Shown: positions 1 to 7,698 of the stretch, piece after piece
How positions within the stretch are numbered: the first letter of the stretch is position 1
Layout of the letters: every line of letters starts with the position of its first letter
Source: Microbacterium oxydans
Lineage (GTDB): Bacteria; Actinomycetota; Actinomycetes; Actinomycetales; Microbacteriaceae
Direction: 5' to 3'
NCBI RefSeq assembly: GCF_026559675.1
Contig: NZ_CP092891.1
Location: 2,604,001-2,668,000 of the forward strand
DNA: 64,000 bases
Translations under genes and position numbers: made by a program
The notes under the pieces: model-generated
What the model saw: only the letters and a program-made list of their open reading frames with translations
Told to the model about the DNA's origin: nothing
Database searches by the model: none

Positions 1-768
1 CGAGGCGCGGGTGAAGTCGCCGCGGACGACACGGACCTCCTCCACCGGGCGCCCGGCGCCCGCCACGGCATCGGCGAAGCCCTCCCACCGCTGGGCTCCG
101 TCGGGCGAGTCCGTCGGCCCCGCCAGGAACGCGAGCGGCGCGTCCTCCACCTGGGCGAGCACGTGGCGGGTCAGCTCCGCCATCGCCTCGGCGTTGCTCA
201 CCGTCACGTGGTCGTAGTGGTCACCGCGCGGCGGGCCGGACAGCACCACGACGGGGATGCGCCGAGCCAGCCGGGCGAGCACCTCGTCCGGCACGCTGCT
301 CGCGAGGACCATGAGGCCGTCGACGCGGCCGGCCATGTCGCGCACCGTCGCACGGTCCGGATCGTCGCGCCCGACGCCGACCATGAGCACGAAGCCCTGC
401 TTCCACGCCTCCAGCTCCGCCCCCCGGAGCACCTCGTCGAGGAACAGCATCGCCGCGTGATCCTCGTCGTCCGCGCCGCTCTGCACGACCGTGAACGGCG
501 GGGACTCCTCGCCGGAGAGCGCATCGAGGGCCGGTGCCTCGTCGGCCGCGTCGAACCCGGGGAAGTACAGCCCGAGCACCCCGGTGCGACGCTCGGCGAG
601 TCCGCGGGCGCTGCCGCTCGGGACATACCCCAGGGCGGCCACGGCATCGAGCACGCGCTCCCGGGTGACCGGACGCACGGCATCCGGCGAGCGCAGCACA
701 CGGGAGACCGTGGCGATCGAGACGCCGGCCCGGTCGGCCACGTCGTACACGGTCGCCGCTTTGCTCAC
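1..768 (-). CDS. LacI-family transcriptional regulator, C-terminus cut by window edge
   Basis: The first 256 codons of a sugar-responsive repressor are visible; the end lies outside the window. The N-terminus has the LacI helix-turn-helix (VYDVADRAGVSIATVSRVL, about residues 7-25), followed by the hinge and the start of a periplasmic-binding-protein-like effector domain. The GTG start at 768 has a strong Shine-Dalgarno (GGAGGAG) six bases upstream and lies one base past the rsmI stop, so it is probably co-transcribed with rsmI. LacI proteins usually control nearby sugar genes; those would lie left of the window, so the ligand cannot be inferred. Confidence 0.9.
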   Translation of the reverse strand, partial: MSKAATVYDVADRAGVSIATVSRVLRSPDAVRPVTRERVLDAVAALGYVPSGSARGLAERRTGVLGLYFPGFDAADEAPALDALSGEESPPFTVVQSGADDEDHAAMLFLDEVLRGAELEAWKQGFVLMVGVGRDDPDRATVRDMAGRVDGLMVLASSVPDEVLARLARRIPVVVLSGPPRGDHYDHVTVSNAEAMAELTRHVLAQVEDAPLAFLAGPTDSPDGAQRWEGFADAVAGAGRPVEEVRVVRGDFTRAS

Positions 769-769
769 G

Positions 770-1597
770 TCACGCTCCTCCGGAGCGGGCGGCGAGTGCG
801 GCCTGATAGAGGTCTCGCGAGGAGAGCCCGGTGAGCGCCGCGACCTCGGACGCGGCGTCCTTCAGCCGGATGCCGTCGGCGACGAGCTGCTGCACCTGGG
901 CGAGGGCGTCCTCCGGCGAGGCGTCGCGGCGGGCCGCCCCCTCGACGACCACCACGATCTCGCCCTTCACGCCGTTCTCCGCCCAGGCGACGAGCTCGGA
1001 TGCCGTGCCGCGACGGACCTCTTCGTAGAGTTTCGTGAGCTCGCGGCACACCGCGATCCGCCGCTCGTCGCCGAAGGCCGCGCCCATGTCGGCGAGGGCG
1101 CTCGCGAGGCGGGCGGGAGACTCGAAGAAGACCATGGTGCGGGGCTCCGCCGCGAGCGCGCGCAGGGTCGAGCGCCGCTCCCCCGGCTTGCGCGGGAGGA
1201 AGCCCTCGAACGTGAAGCGGTCGGTGGGCAGACCCGAGATCGCGAGGGCCATCAGCACCGCGCTCGGCCCGGGGATCGCGGTGACGGTGACGCCCTGGGC
1301 GACCGCCTCGGCGACCAGTCCGTAGCCGGGGTCGCTCACGGTGGGCATCCCGGCATCGCTCATCACCACGATGTCGGTCTCCGCCGCGAGGGCCGCGAGC
1401 TCGGCGGCCTTCTGCTTCTCGTTGTGGTCGTGCAGCGCGATCAGACGCGGGCGGTTGTCGATGTGCAGGGCCTTCAGCAGGCGCTGCGTCGTCCGGGTGT
1501 CCTCCGCGACGACGACCTCCGCGTTCTCCAGCACCTCCACGAGGCGGCGGGACGCGTCGCCGAGATTTCCGATCGGAGTGGCGGCGAGGATGATCAC
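770..1597 (-). CDS. rsmI: 16S rRNA 2'-O-methyltransferase RsmI
   Basis: RsmI transfers a methyl group from S-adenosylmethionine to the 2'-OH of C1402 of 16S rRNA. The 275-residue product has the normal family length. It has the tetrapyrrole-methylase fold signatures: an N-terminal LAATPIGNLGD motif, VVAEDTRTT near residue 30, the SAM-binding MSDAGMPTVSDPG near 78-90, and IPGPSAVLMAL near 108. The GTG start lies exactly six bases after a TAAGCT hexamer, so the mRNA is probably leaderless. It is divergent from the protein mannosyltransferase gene, a common actinobacterial arrangement. Confidence 0.95.
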   Translation of the reverse strand: MIILAATPIGNLGDASRRLVEVLENAEVVVAEDTRTTQRLLKALHIDNRPRLIALHDHNEKQKAAELAALAAETDIVVMSDAGMPTVSDPGYGLVAEAVAQGVTVTAIPGPSAVLMALAISGLPTDRFTFEGFLPRKPGERRSTLRALAAEPRTMVFFESPARLASALADMGAAFGDERRIAVCRELTKLYEEVRRGTASELVAWAENGVKGEIVVVVEGAARRDASPEDALAQVQQLVADGIRLKDAASEVAALTGLSSRDLYQAALAARSGGA

Positions 1598-1603
1598 CCG
1601 CCC

Positions 1604-1609
1604 AGCTTA
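1604..1609 (-). promoter_or_regulatory. -10 hexamer TAAGCT for rsmI, leaderless spacing
   Basis: Read on the minus strand, TAAGCT is followed by six bases and then the GTG of rsmI. The hexamer lies inside a GC-rich dyad (CCCGCC ... GGGCGG, 1598-1615). Transcription would start at the GTG itself. Confidence 0.6.
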
Positions 1610-1647
1610 GGCGGGCAGGATGCAGCCGGCGGAGAACACCCGTTGTC

Positions 1648-1653
1648 TAGGCT
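1648..1653 (+). promoter_or_regulatory. -10 hexamer TAGGCT for the mannosyltransferase gene
   Basis: TAGGCT, six bases, then the GTG at 1660. This is the recurrent leaderless spacing of the window. It faces the rsmI promoter across about 40 bases. Confidence 0.6.
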
Positions 1654-1659
1654 GGAGCG

Positions 1660-3213
1660 GTGACCGCGCCCGTGCCCCTGCTTCCCGCTCCCGAGGAGCG
1701 GCTGACGCGCTACGGGCGCCTCCGCGATCGGGTGCTGCACGCCCCGGACTGGGGACGGGCGATCCGGTGGCTCGCCCCGCTCGTCATCACCGCCCTGGCC
1801 GCGCTGCTGCGCCTGATCGGCGTCGCCCATCCGCACCAGCTCGCGTTCGACGAGACCTACTACGTGAAGGACGCCTGGTCGCTGTGGACCCTCGGCTACG
1901 AGGGCACCTGGGGCGAGAACGCCAACGAGGCGTTCCTCACGATGAAGGACCTGCCGCTCTCGGACGTGGGCTCGTTCATCGTGCACCCGCCACTCGGCAA
2001 GTGGCTCATCGCCCTCGGGATGGCGATCGGCGGTCCCGACAACAGCGCGGGATGGCGCCTGGCGACCGCGGTGCTCGGCACCGGCTCCGTGCTGCTGGTG
2101 TACCTGATCGCCCGGCGCCTCAGCGGCTCCGTGATCGTGGCGAGTGTGGCGGGCACGCTGCTGGCGATCGACGGCCTCAGCATCGTGATGAGCCGGATCG
2201 CCCTGCTCGACGGCATCCTGACGTTCTTCCTCCTGCTCGGCGTGCTGTTCGTGCTGATCGATCGGGAGCGCACCATCCCGGTGCTCGAGCGGCGCGACGA
2301 CGAGGCGCCCGACCCGTTCTGGGGTCCCGTGCTCTGGCGCCGACCGTGGCTGATCGCGGCCGGAGCAGCGCTCGGCGCGGCCTGTGCGGTGAAGTGGTCG
2401 GGGCTCTACGCGCTGGCGGGCTTCGGCCTGTACATCGTCGTCACCGATGCACTGGCGCGACGTCGGGCCGGCGTGGTGCTGTGGCCGACGGCCGCCGCGT
2501 TCCGGCAGGGCCCGGTGTCGTTCGTCCTCCTGGTCTTCCCCGCACTCGCGGTGTACCTCATCAGCTGGACGGGCTGGTTCGTCACCGCCGGCGGCTACGA
2601 CCGCCAGAGCGACTCGAACCCGCTGATCGCGCTGTGGAAGTACCACCAGTCCATGCTCGGCTTCCACGTCGGCCTCACCAGCGGGCACCCCTATGCGAGT
2701 CCCGCGTGGCAGTGGCCGCTCCTGCTGCGCCCGACCGCGGTCTGGGTCGACTCCGACCCGGCGGGCTGCGGCACCGATCACTGCATCGGCGTGATCTCCG
2801 CCGTCCCGAACCCGCTCATCTGGTACGGCGGGGTCGCCGCGGCCGTCTACCTGCTCTACCGGCTGGTGCGCGGCTGGATCACGCGGCAGTCGATCGGCGT
2901 CGAGCTGAGCATCCCGCTGGTCGGTCTCGCGGTCACCTACCTGCCGTGGCTGATGTTCCCCGAGCGCACGATCTTCCAGTTCTACACGGTGGTGATGATG
3001 CCGTTCCTGGTGCTCGCGCTCGCCATGACGCTGCGGATCATCGCGGGCAGACGCGAGGATCCGCTGTACCGCCGCCAGTCAGGCGAGCGGACCGTGATGA
3101 TCTTCCTCGTGTTCGTGGTGCTGGTGTCGGCGTTCTTCCTGCCGCTGTGGACCGGCATGAGCGTGCCGTACGAGTTCTGGCTGCTGCACAACTGGATGCC
3201 CGGCTGGGTGTGA
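1660..3213 (+). CDS. pmt: Dolichyl-phosphate-mannose--protein mannosyltransferase (PMT family)
   Basis: This integral membrane GT-C glycosyltransferase moves mannose from polyprenyl-phosphate mannose to Ser/Thr of secreted proteins at the outer face of the membrane. The 517-residue product has a cytoplasmic N-terminus, a first membrane segment near residues 38-55, the catalytic-loop Asp64-Glu65 in LAFDETYYVK, a VHPPLGKW motif in the next extracytoplasmic region, and many further hydrophobic helices to the C-terminus. Length and motifs match actinobacterial PMT. The GTG start follows TAGGCT by six bases. It probably acts on Sec-exported lipoproteins, as shown for mycobacterial PMT; its targets here are unknown. 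Confidence 0.92.
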   Translation: MTAPVPLLPAPEERLTRYGRLRDRVLHAPDWGRAIRWLAPLVITALAALLRLIGVAHPHQLAFDETYYVKDAWSLWTLGYEGTWGENANEAFLTMKDLPLSDVGSFIVHPPLGKWLIALGMAIGGPDNSAGWRLATAVLGTGSVLLVYLIARRLSGSVIVASVAGTLLAIDGLSIVMSRIALLDGILTFFLLLGVLFVLIDRERTIPVLERRDDEAPDPFWGPVLWRRPWLIAAGAALGAACAVKWSGLYALAGFGLYIVVTDALARRRAGVVLWPTAAAFRQGPVSFVLLVFPALAVYLISWTGWFVTAGGYDRQSDSNPLIALWKYHQSMLGFHVGLTSGHPYASPAWQWPLLLRPTAVWVDSDPAGCGTDHCIGVISAVPNPLIWYGGVAAAVYLLYRLVRGWITRQSIGVELSIPLVGLAVTYLPWLMFPERTIFQFYTVVMMPFLVLALAMTLRIIAGRREDPLYRRQSGERTVMIFLVFVVLVSAFFLPLWTGMSVPYEFWLLHNWMPGWV

Positions 3214-3217
3214 CGAG

Positions 3218-3700
3218 CTAGACGGCATCGTCCGTCGCGACGTGCTCCACGAGCGGGAGGACCCGTCCGGAGAGGTGCGTGCGCATGGCGATGGACGACG
3301 CGGTGCGCGCGACGCCCGGCACCAGGGCGACCCGGTCGAGCACCTCCTGCAACTGCGTCGCATCCCTCGCCACCAGGCGCAGCTGCATGTCGCTGGCACC
3401 GGTGACGGTGTGCATGTCGACGATCTCCGGGACCGCATCCGCGAGGGCCGCGGCCACGTCGTCGTGCCCGACCTTCTGGTCGATCTCGACCAGGCAGAAG
3501 GCGACGACGCCGTATCCGAAGCCGGCCGGGTCGATGCGCGGCACGATCGCCTCGATCACCCCGCCCTCGTGCAGGCGCGCGAGGCGACTCGTCGCGGTGC
3601 CGCGGGCGATCCCGAGCCGCCGCGCGCACTCCAGTATCGGCAGCTGCGGCGACTCGGTGAGCAGTCGGATGAGCTGGGCGTCGAGACGATCGATGCGCAT
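3218..3700 (-). CDS. Lrp/AsnC-family transcriptional regulator
   Basis: The 160-residue product has an N-terminal winged helix (MRIDRLDAQLIRLLTESPQL, then ARRLGIARGTATSRLARL around residues 25-43) and a C-terminal RAM ligand-binding domain. It is the last gene of a leftward three-gene operon: aminotransferase, permease, regulator. Only three bases separate it from the permease stop. The likely role is amino-acid-responsive control of its own operon. GCGCAAC repeats upstream of the aminotransferase are the nearest candidate sites. Its ligand cannot be read from the sequence. Confidence 0.88.
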   Translation of the reverse strand: MRIDRLDAQLIRLLTESPQLPILECARRLGIARGTATSRLARLHEGGVIEAIVPRIDPAGFGYGVVAFCLVEIDQKVGHDDVAAALADAVPEIVDMHTVTGASDMQLRLVARDATQLQEVLDRVALVPGVARTASSIAMRTHLSGRVLPLVEHVATDDAV

Positions 3701-3703
3701 CGA

Positions 3704-5107
3704 CTACTCCCGCACGACGCCGGGTCGGGCCATGCTCCGGGTCGCGCGGGCGACGAGGAGGAGCACGCCGGTGAGACCGAGCGTGAGCAGCAGCTGGATG
3801 CGCGCGGCCGGGTCGATCATCGCGAGGGCGATCACGGCGGCGAGCAGCACCAGACACAGCCACGACAGCCAGGGGAAGCCCCACATCCGCATCGGCATCG
3901 CTTCGCCCGCATGATCCGCACGGCGACGGAGGATGATCTGCGCCACCGCGGTCGCGGTCCAGATCACCAGCAGCGTCGAGCCGACGACGTTGAGCAGGGC
4001 GGGGAGCACCACGTCGGGGAAGGCCCAGTTGAGCCCGACCGTGACGAACCCGAAGGCCACCGACGCCAGCACCGCGACGAACGGCACGCCCTTGAGGCTC
4101 GTGCGGGTCGCCGCCAGCGGGGCGAGCCCGCGCTCCCCCAGCGAGTACGCCATGCGGGAGGCGCCGTAGATGTTCGCGTTCATGGCCGAGAGCAGCGCGA
4201 TGATCACGATGAGATCCATCACGAGGCCGACGCCCGGAACGTTGAGCGTCTCGAGCACCGCCGAGAACGGGCCCGTCTTCACCGCGGGGTCGTTCCAGGG
4301 CAGTACCGCGACGATCACGAAAATCGATCCGACGTAGAAGACCAGGATGCGCACGAGCACCTCGCGCACGATGCGGCGGATGTTGTGCGCGGGGTCGTTC
4401 GACTCGGCGGCGGCGATCGCGACGACCTCGGTGCCGCCGAACGCGAACACCACGATGAGCAGGGCGCCGGCGATGCCGGTGATACCGTTCGGGGCGAAGC
4501 CGCCGTTGTCGACGAGGTTCGAGATGCCGGTGGCCGGCACTCCCGGGATGAGACCGATGATCGCGCACACGCCCACGACGAGGAACGCGATGATCGCCGC
4601 GACCTTGATCGCCGCGAACCAGAACTCGAAGCGGCCGTAGTTGCGCACGCCGAACAGATTGACCGCGGTCAGCGCCACGACGAAGATCAGCACCCACACC
4701 CAGGCGGGGATGCCGGGAGTCCAGTTCGCCACGATCGCCCCCGCGCCCGTCGCCTCGGCCGCGATCACCACGACCAGCTGGATCCAGTAGAGCCAGCCCA
4801 CGGCGCTGCCGGCGCTCCGCCCCATCGCCTTCTGCGCGTAGGAGCTGAAGGCGCCGGAGCTCGGTCGCGCTGCGACCATCTCGGCGAGCATCGCCATCAC
4901 CAGCACGACGATGCCGCCCGCGACGAGGTACGACACCAGGACGGCGGGACCGGCGATGCTGATCGCCTGCCCCGATCCGACGAACAGTCCGGCGCCGATC
5001 GCGCCGCCGAGACCCATCATCGAGATCTGTCGGCGGGTGAGCCCCGGGTGCAGCCCCTTGGTGGTCGTCGTGGTCGGCGGGACCTCGGTCAGGCGGTCGC
5101 CGGTCAT
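3704..5107 (-). CDS. Amino acid permease, APC superfamily (AroP/GabP-like)
   Basis: A 467-residue secondary transporter with about 12 hydrophobic segments. The N-terminal cytoplasmic tail ends in LHPGLTRRQISMMGLGGAIG, followed by GAGLFVGSG, the typical first helix of the amino-acid-transporter branch. GTEVVAIAAAESNDP near the middle is a second family signature. The ATG at 5107 overlaps the aminotransferase stop as ATGA, which fixes the start and suggests translational coupling. The substrate is probably an aromatic or branched amino acid or GABA, given the partner enzyme; this is inference. Confidence 0.88.
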   Translation of the reverse strand: MTGDRLTEVPPTTTTTKGLHPGLTRRQISMMGLGGAIGAGLFVGSGQAISIAGPAVLVSYLVAGGIVVLVMAMLAEMVAARPSSGAFSSYAQKAMGRSAGSAVGWLYWIQLVVVIAAEATGAGAIVANWTPGIPAWVWVLIFVVALTAVNLFGVRNYGRFEFWFAAIKVAAIIAFLVVGVCAIIGLIPGVPATGISNLVDNGGFAPNGITGIAGALLIVVFAFGGTEVVAIAAAESNDPAHNIRRIVREVLVRILVFYVGSIFVIVAVLPWNDPAVKTGPFSAVLETLNVPGVGLVMDLIVIIALLSAMNANIYGASRMAYSLGERGLAPLAATRTSLKGVPFVAVLASVAFGFVTVGLNWAFPDVVLPALLNVVGSTLLVIWTATAVAQIILRRRADHAGEAMPMRMWGFPWLSWLCLVLLAAVIALAMIDPAARIQLLLTLGLTGVLLLVARATRSMARPGVVRE

Positions 5108-6171
5108 GCGTTCACCTCGACGAGCTCGGCGGCGAGCGCGGCCTCCACGCGGTCGATGTCGGTCGCGGATCCGGAGGAGATGCGCACGCCTTCGTCCGCG
5201 AAGGCGCGTGCGACCACCCCACCCGCCTGCAGCAGACTCTCGAGTTCCGCCGTGCGATCGCCCGACGGCACCCACACGAAATTGGCCTGGGAGCGGACGG
5301 CGGGCCATCCGGCGGCGACGAGCACGTCGTACAGCCGATCGCGCTGCGCGACCACCTCATCGATGCGGGCGGCGAGCTCGTCCTCGGCATCCAGCGAGGC
5401 GAGGGCCGCAGTCTGCGCGAGATCGGTCACGCCGAAGGGCACGGCGACCTTGCGCTGGTTCTCGGCGATGGCCGCCGGCGCGATCGCGTCTCCGATGCGG
5501 AGTCCGGCGAGCCCGTAGGCCTTCGAGAAGGTGTGCAGCACGGCCACGTGCGGGTGCCGCCGGAACAGCTCGATGCCGGCACCCCGACTCTCGGTGCGAT
5601 CGAAGTGCACGTAGGCCTCGTCGACCACGACGAGGATGTCGTGCGGCACCGCGGCGACGAAGCGCTCGAGCTCGTCGGCGCCGACGACGGTCCCGGTGGG
5701 GTTGTTCGGGTTGCAGACGAAGATCAGCCGGGTGCGCGGGGTGATGGCGGCGAGCATCGCGTCGAGGTCGTGCGCATGATCGACGTCGAGCGGAACCGGG
5801 ACGGGTGTGGCACCGGCGATGCGGATGAGCGAGGGGTAGGCCTCGAACGACCTCCACGCGAAGACGACCTCGTCGCCGTCGCCGGCGACCGCGTGGATGA
5901 GCTGCGACGCGATCTCGACCGACCCGGCACCCACGGTCACCTCGGCGGCGTCGACGCCGTACCGCGCGGCCAGCTGCGCGCGCAGTGCGGCGGCGCTCAT
6001 GTCCGGGTAGCGGTTGATTCCCTCGAGGCGTTCGCGCACGGCCCGGACGACCGACGGCAGGGGCGGATGCGGCGATTCGTTCGAGGAGAGCTTCGAGGCA
6101 CCGGCCGGGGCGGAGCGCCCCTGTCGGTACGCGGGAACGGCGTCGAGTCCGGCACGGGTGGGGAGGGGCAT
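5104..6171 (-). CDS. PLP-dependent aminotransferase, HisC / aromatic aminotransferase type
   Basis: A fold-type I class II aminotransferase of 355 residues. Family landmarks: KLSSNESPHPPLPSV near the N-terminus, the CNPNNPTGTVV loop, DEAYVHFD (PLP-ring Asp), and FSKAYGLAGLRIG with the Schiff-base Lys217. It resembles histidinol-phosphate aminotransferase and the actinobacterial Pat enzymes that act on aromatic 2-oxo acids. Because it sits in an operon with an amino-acid permease and an Lrp regulator, not his genes, an amino-acid salvage or catabolic role is more likely. The ATG at 6171 has AAGGA 11-15 bases upstream; an in-frame upstream start would add a low-quality extension. Confidence 0.85.
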   Translation of the reverse strand: MPLPTRAGLDAVPAYRQGRSAPAGASKLSSNESPHPPLPSVVRAVRERLEGINRYPDMSAAALRAQLAARYGVDAAEVTVGAGSVEIASQLIHAVAGDGDEVVFAWRSFEAYPSLIRIAGATPVPVPLDVDHAHDLDAMLAAITPRTRLIFVCNPNNPTGTVVGADELERFVAAVPHDILVVVDEAYVHFDRTESRGAGIELFRRHPHVAVLHTFSKAYGLAGLRIGDAIAPAAIAENQRKVAVPFGVTDLAQTAALASLDAEDELAARIDEVVAQRDRLYDVLVAAGWPAVRSQANFVWVPSGDRTAELESLLQAGGVVARAFADEGVRISSGSATDIDRVEAALAAELVEVNA

Positions 6172-6227
6172 CGTCAGAGCATCCTTGCTGTGATCGGGCG
6201 GCGGACCTGGTGGTACCGCCTGCTGTC

Positions 6228-6295
6228 GCGCAACAGTAGAACGGATGCCACGCACTGGACAATCGGCTCATCGGATGCTGCGCAACTCGCGCAAC
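6228..6295. repeat. Three GCGCAAC repeats upstream of the aminotransferase operon
   Basis: GCGCAAC occurs at 6228-6234, 6280-6286 and 6289-6295; the last two form a 9-bp-period direct repeat. The first lies in an imperfect palindrome (CTGTCGCGCAACAG). They are in the 173-base gap between the aminotransferase start and the GntR stop, where the operon promoter must be. Possible Lrp or other regulator sites; nothing proves it. Confidence 0.35.
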
Positions 6296-6344
6296 CAGCG
6301 TGCGTCTCGCCGCGAATCCCTAGGCAGATTGCACAGGAGATCTG

Positions 6345-6704
6345 TCAACCGCCGTGGGGCGCAGCTCCCCAAGCAGCGCGCACCGCGCCGAGCGCTTCGT
6401 CGAGAGTGATCCCGTCCGCCGCGGCGACGAAGGCTTTGGCCGCCTCGCGCACGCGCGTCCCGTGGGCATGCCCCCCTCGCACTCGCGTGCCACGCGCACG
6501 GCTGCTCTCGATCAGCCCCTCCGCCTCCAGCGCGGTGTAGGCCTTCGCGACCGTGCCCGCGGCGACCCGCAGGTCTGCGGCGAGCTGCCTGATCGACGGC
6601 AGCCGGTAACCCTCCGGGAGCTCACCGGAGCGGATGCTGTCGGCGATCTGCGACCGCACCTGCTCGAACGGCGCGATCGCACCGGACGGATCGACGGAGA
6701 TCAT
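6345..6704 (-). CDS. GntR-family regulator, YtrA subfamily
   Basis: A short 119-residue regulator with only the GntR winged helix (PFEQVRSQIADSIRSGELPE ... LPSIRQLAADLRVAAGTVAKAY, residues 12-57) and a short helical tail of about 45 residues for dimerisation, the hallmark of the YtrA subfamily. Its ATG overlaps the stop of the upstream membrane-protein gene as ATGA. YtrA-type repressors usually control their own operon through a GTGTAC-type palindrome at the promoter; exactly such a dyad lies at 7629-7650 upstream of the partner gene. Confidence 0.9.
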   Translation of the reverse strand: MISVDPSGAIAPFEQVRSQIADSIRSGELPEGYRLPSIRQLAADLRVAAGTVAKAYTALEAEGLIESSRARGTRVRGGHAHGTRVREAAKAFVAAADGITLDEALGAVRAAWGAAPHGG

Positions 6705-7612
6705 CGGAAGGGTCGCATCCCGCTCGCCTGCTCGCCGAGCGCGGCGGCAGTCAGGCCGGCGAGTGCGACGCTGACGATGCTGAGCACGAGCGCCACGCCT
6801 CCGCCGATCCAGAGGGTGTTCGCCACCGCGGACCAGGCGAACGCGGGGCTCGACATGAGCATCACGTTCACCATCGAGATCCCGGTCATCGCCGCGATCC
6901 CGCCGAGCGCGAACAGGACGGAGCCGGTGCCGAGCCCGAGGATGACCTCGACCGAGCCGCGGCGCCAGCGCGCATCGATGTCGGCGTCGGAAGGCCGCGG
7001 GAACGCCGGCGTCGTGCTGATACGGTGCAGCGCGATGAGCACGCTGACGACGAGGACCGCGAGCGCGATGAGCACGGGAATCCCGTAGAACCAGCCCGGG
7101 TATGGACGCGCCCAGGACGAGACACCGTGCGCCTCGACGGAGAGCACGCGCGAGCGCCCGTCCTCATCGAGGGTGGCCGTCACCCCTCCGAGGATCAGAA
7201 GGACGACGAGTGCCAGGACCGCGGTGAGGAAGGCGCCCGCCCGCCGTGCCGGCAGGGCGGACAGCACCGACCGCGGCACGAGCCGGGCGACTCGCGGCTC
7301 GTCTGACTGCAGCGCGACCAGGCGTGGAGGAGTGGCTCCGTACAACAACATGCCCGCTGCACCGGCGATGAGCGGTGCGACCGCGAACGGCAGCCCGAGA
7401 AGCTGCGGCATCGTGATCCCCGCGACCGCGACGACCAGGAACACCGTGGCCGCGAACAGGACGGCGATCATGGCGCGACGCCGTGCGGCGCGGATCACCG
7501 GGACGAGGCGCCCGGCGAGGGCTTCGCGCGGCCGACGCCGCACCGCGAACCACACCACGACGGCCGCCACGACGACGCCCAGCACGTACCCCATCACCGC
7601 GAGCCCGGACAT
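6701..7612 (-). CDS. Polytopic membrane protein paired with the YtrA-type regulator
   Basis: A 303-residue protein of unknown function with about seven hydrophobic segments: residues about 5-25, paired helices near 50-95, one near 130-150, and three in the C-terminal half. It resembles the DUF1648-type membrane proteins often coupled to small GntR regulators, but I cannot name a domain with certainty. The ATG at 7612 is preferred because GGGGGTGG lies just upstream; an in-frame GTG at 7624 would add four residues. It is first in an operon with the regulator. A role in envelope stress or antibiotic response is only a guess from the YtrA association. Confidence 0.8.
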   Translation of the reverse strand: MSGLAVMGYVLGVVVAAVVVWFAVRRRPREALAGRLVPVIRAARRRAMIAVLFAATVFLVVAVAGITMPQLLGLPFAVAPLIAGAAGMLLYGATPPRLVALQSDEPRVARLVPRSVLSALPARRAGAFLTAVLALVVLLILGGVTATLDEDGRSRVLSVEAHGVSSWARPYPGWFYGIPVLIALAVLVVSVLIALHRISTTPAFPRPSDADIDARWRRGSVEVILGLGTGSVLFALGGIAAMTGISMVNVMLMSSPAFAWSAVANTLWIGGGVALVLSIVSVALAGLTAAALGEQASGMRPFR

Positions 7613-7628
7613 GACCACCCCCACTTTC

Positions 7629-7650
7629 GTGTACCACTGGAACGGTACAC
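7629..7650. promoter_or_regulatory. Operator dyad GTGTACC-N8-GGTACAC
   Basis: A perfect inverted repeat with 7-bp arms (7629-7635 and 7644-7650) and an 8-bp spacer, immediately upstream of the membrane-protein/GntR operon. It overlaps the proposed -10 and transcription start. The arm sequence resembles known YtrA-family operators, so the GntR protein of the same operon is the likely ligand. Confidence 0.75.
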
Positions 7651-7671
7651 AAACGGGACTCCGTGTGTCAA
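7642..7671 (-). promoter_or_regulatory. Sigma-70-type promoter TTGACA-N18-TACCGT for the membrane/GntR operon
   Basis: On the minus strand a consensus -35 TTGACA (7671-7666) is followed after 18 bases by TACCGT (7647-7642). The -10 lies inside the GTGTACC dyad, so a bound repressor would block it. This is the only full consensus -35 I noticed in the window. Confidence 0.65.
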
Positions 7672-7698
7672 TCCATTGCTACACGAGGATGCTCGGCG

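Noticed and set aside
5108..5308. N-terminal extension of the amino-acid permease
   Set aside because: The extra residues are Arg/Gly-rich and lie within the aminotransferase gene; the ATGA overlap at 5104-5107 gives the natural start.
3242..5518. A 758-codon open frame on the plus strand
   Set aside because: It is antisense to the Lrp, permease and aminotransferase genes, which have clear family motifs; composition is that of an antisense shadow.
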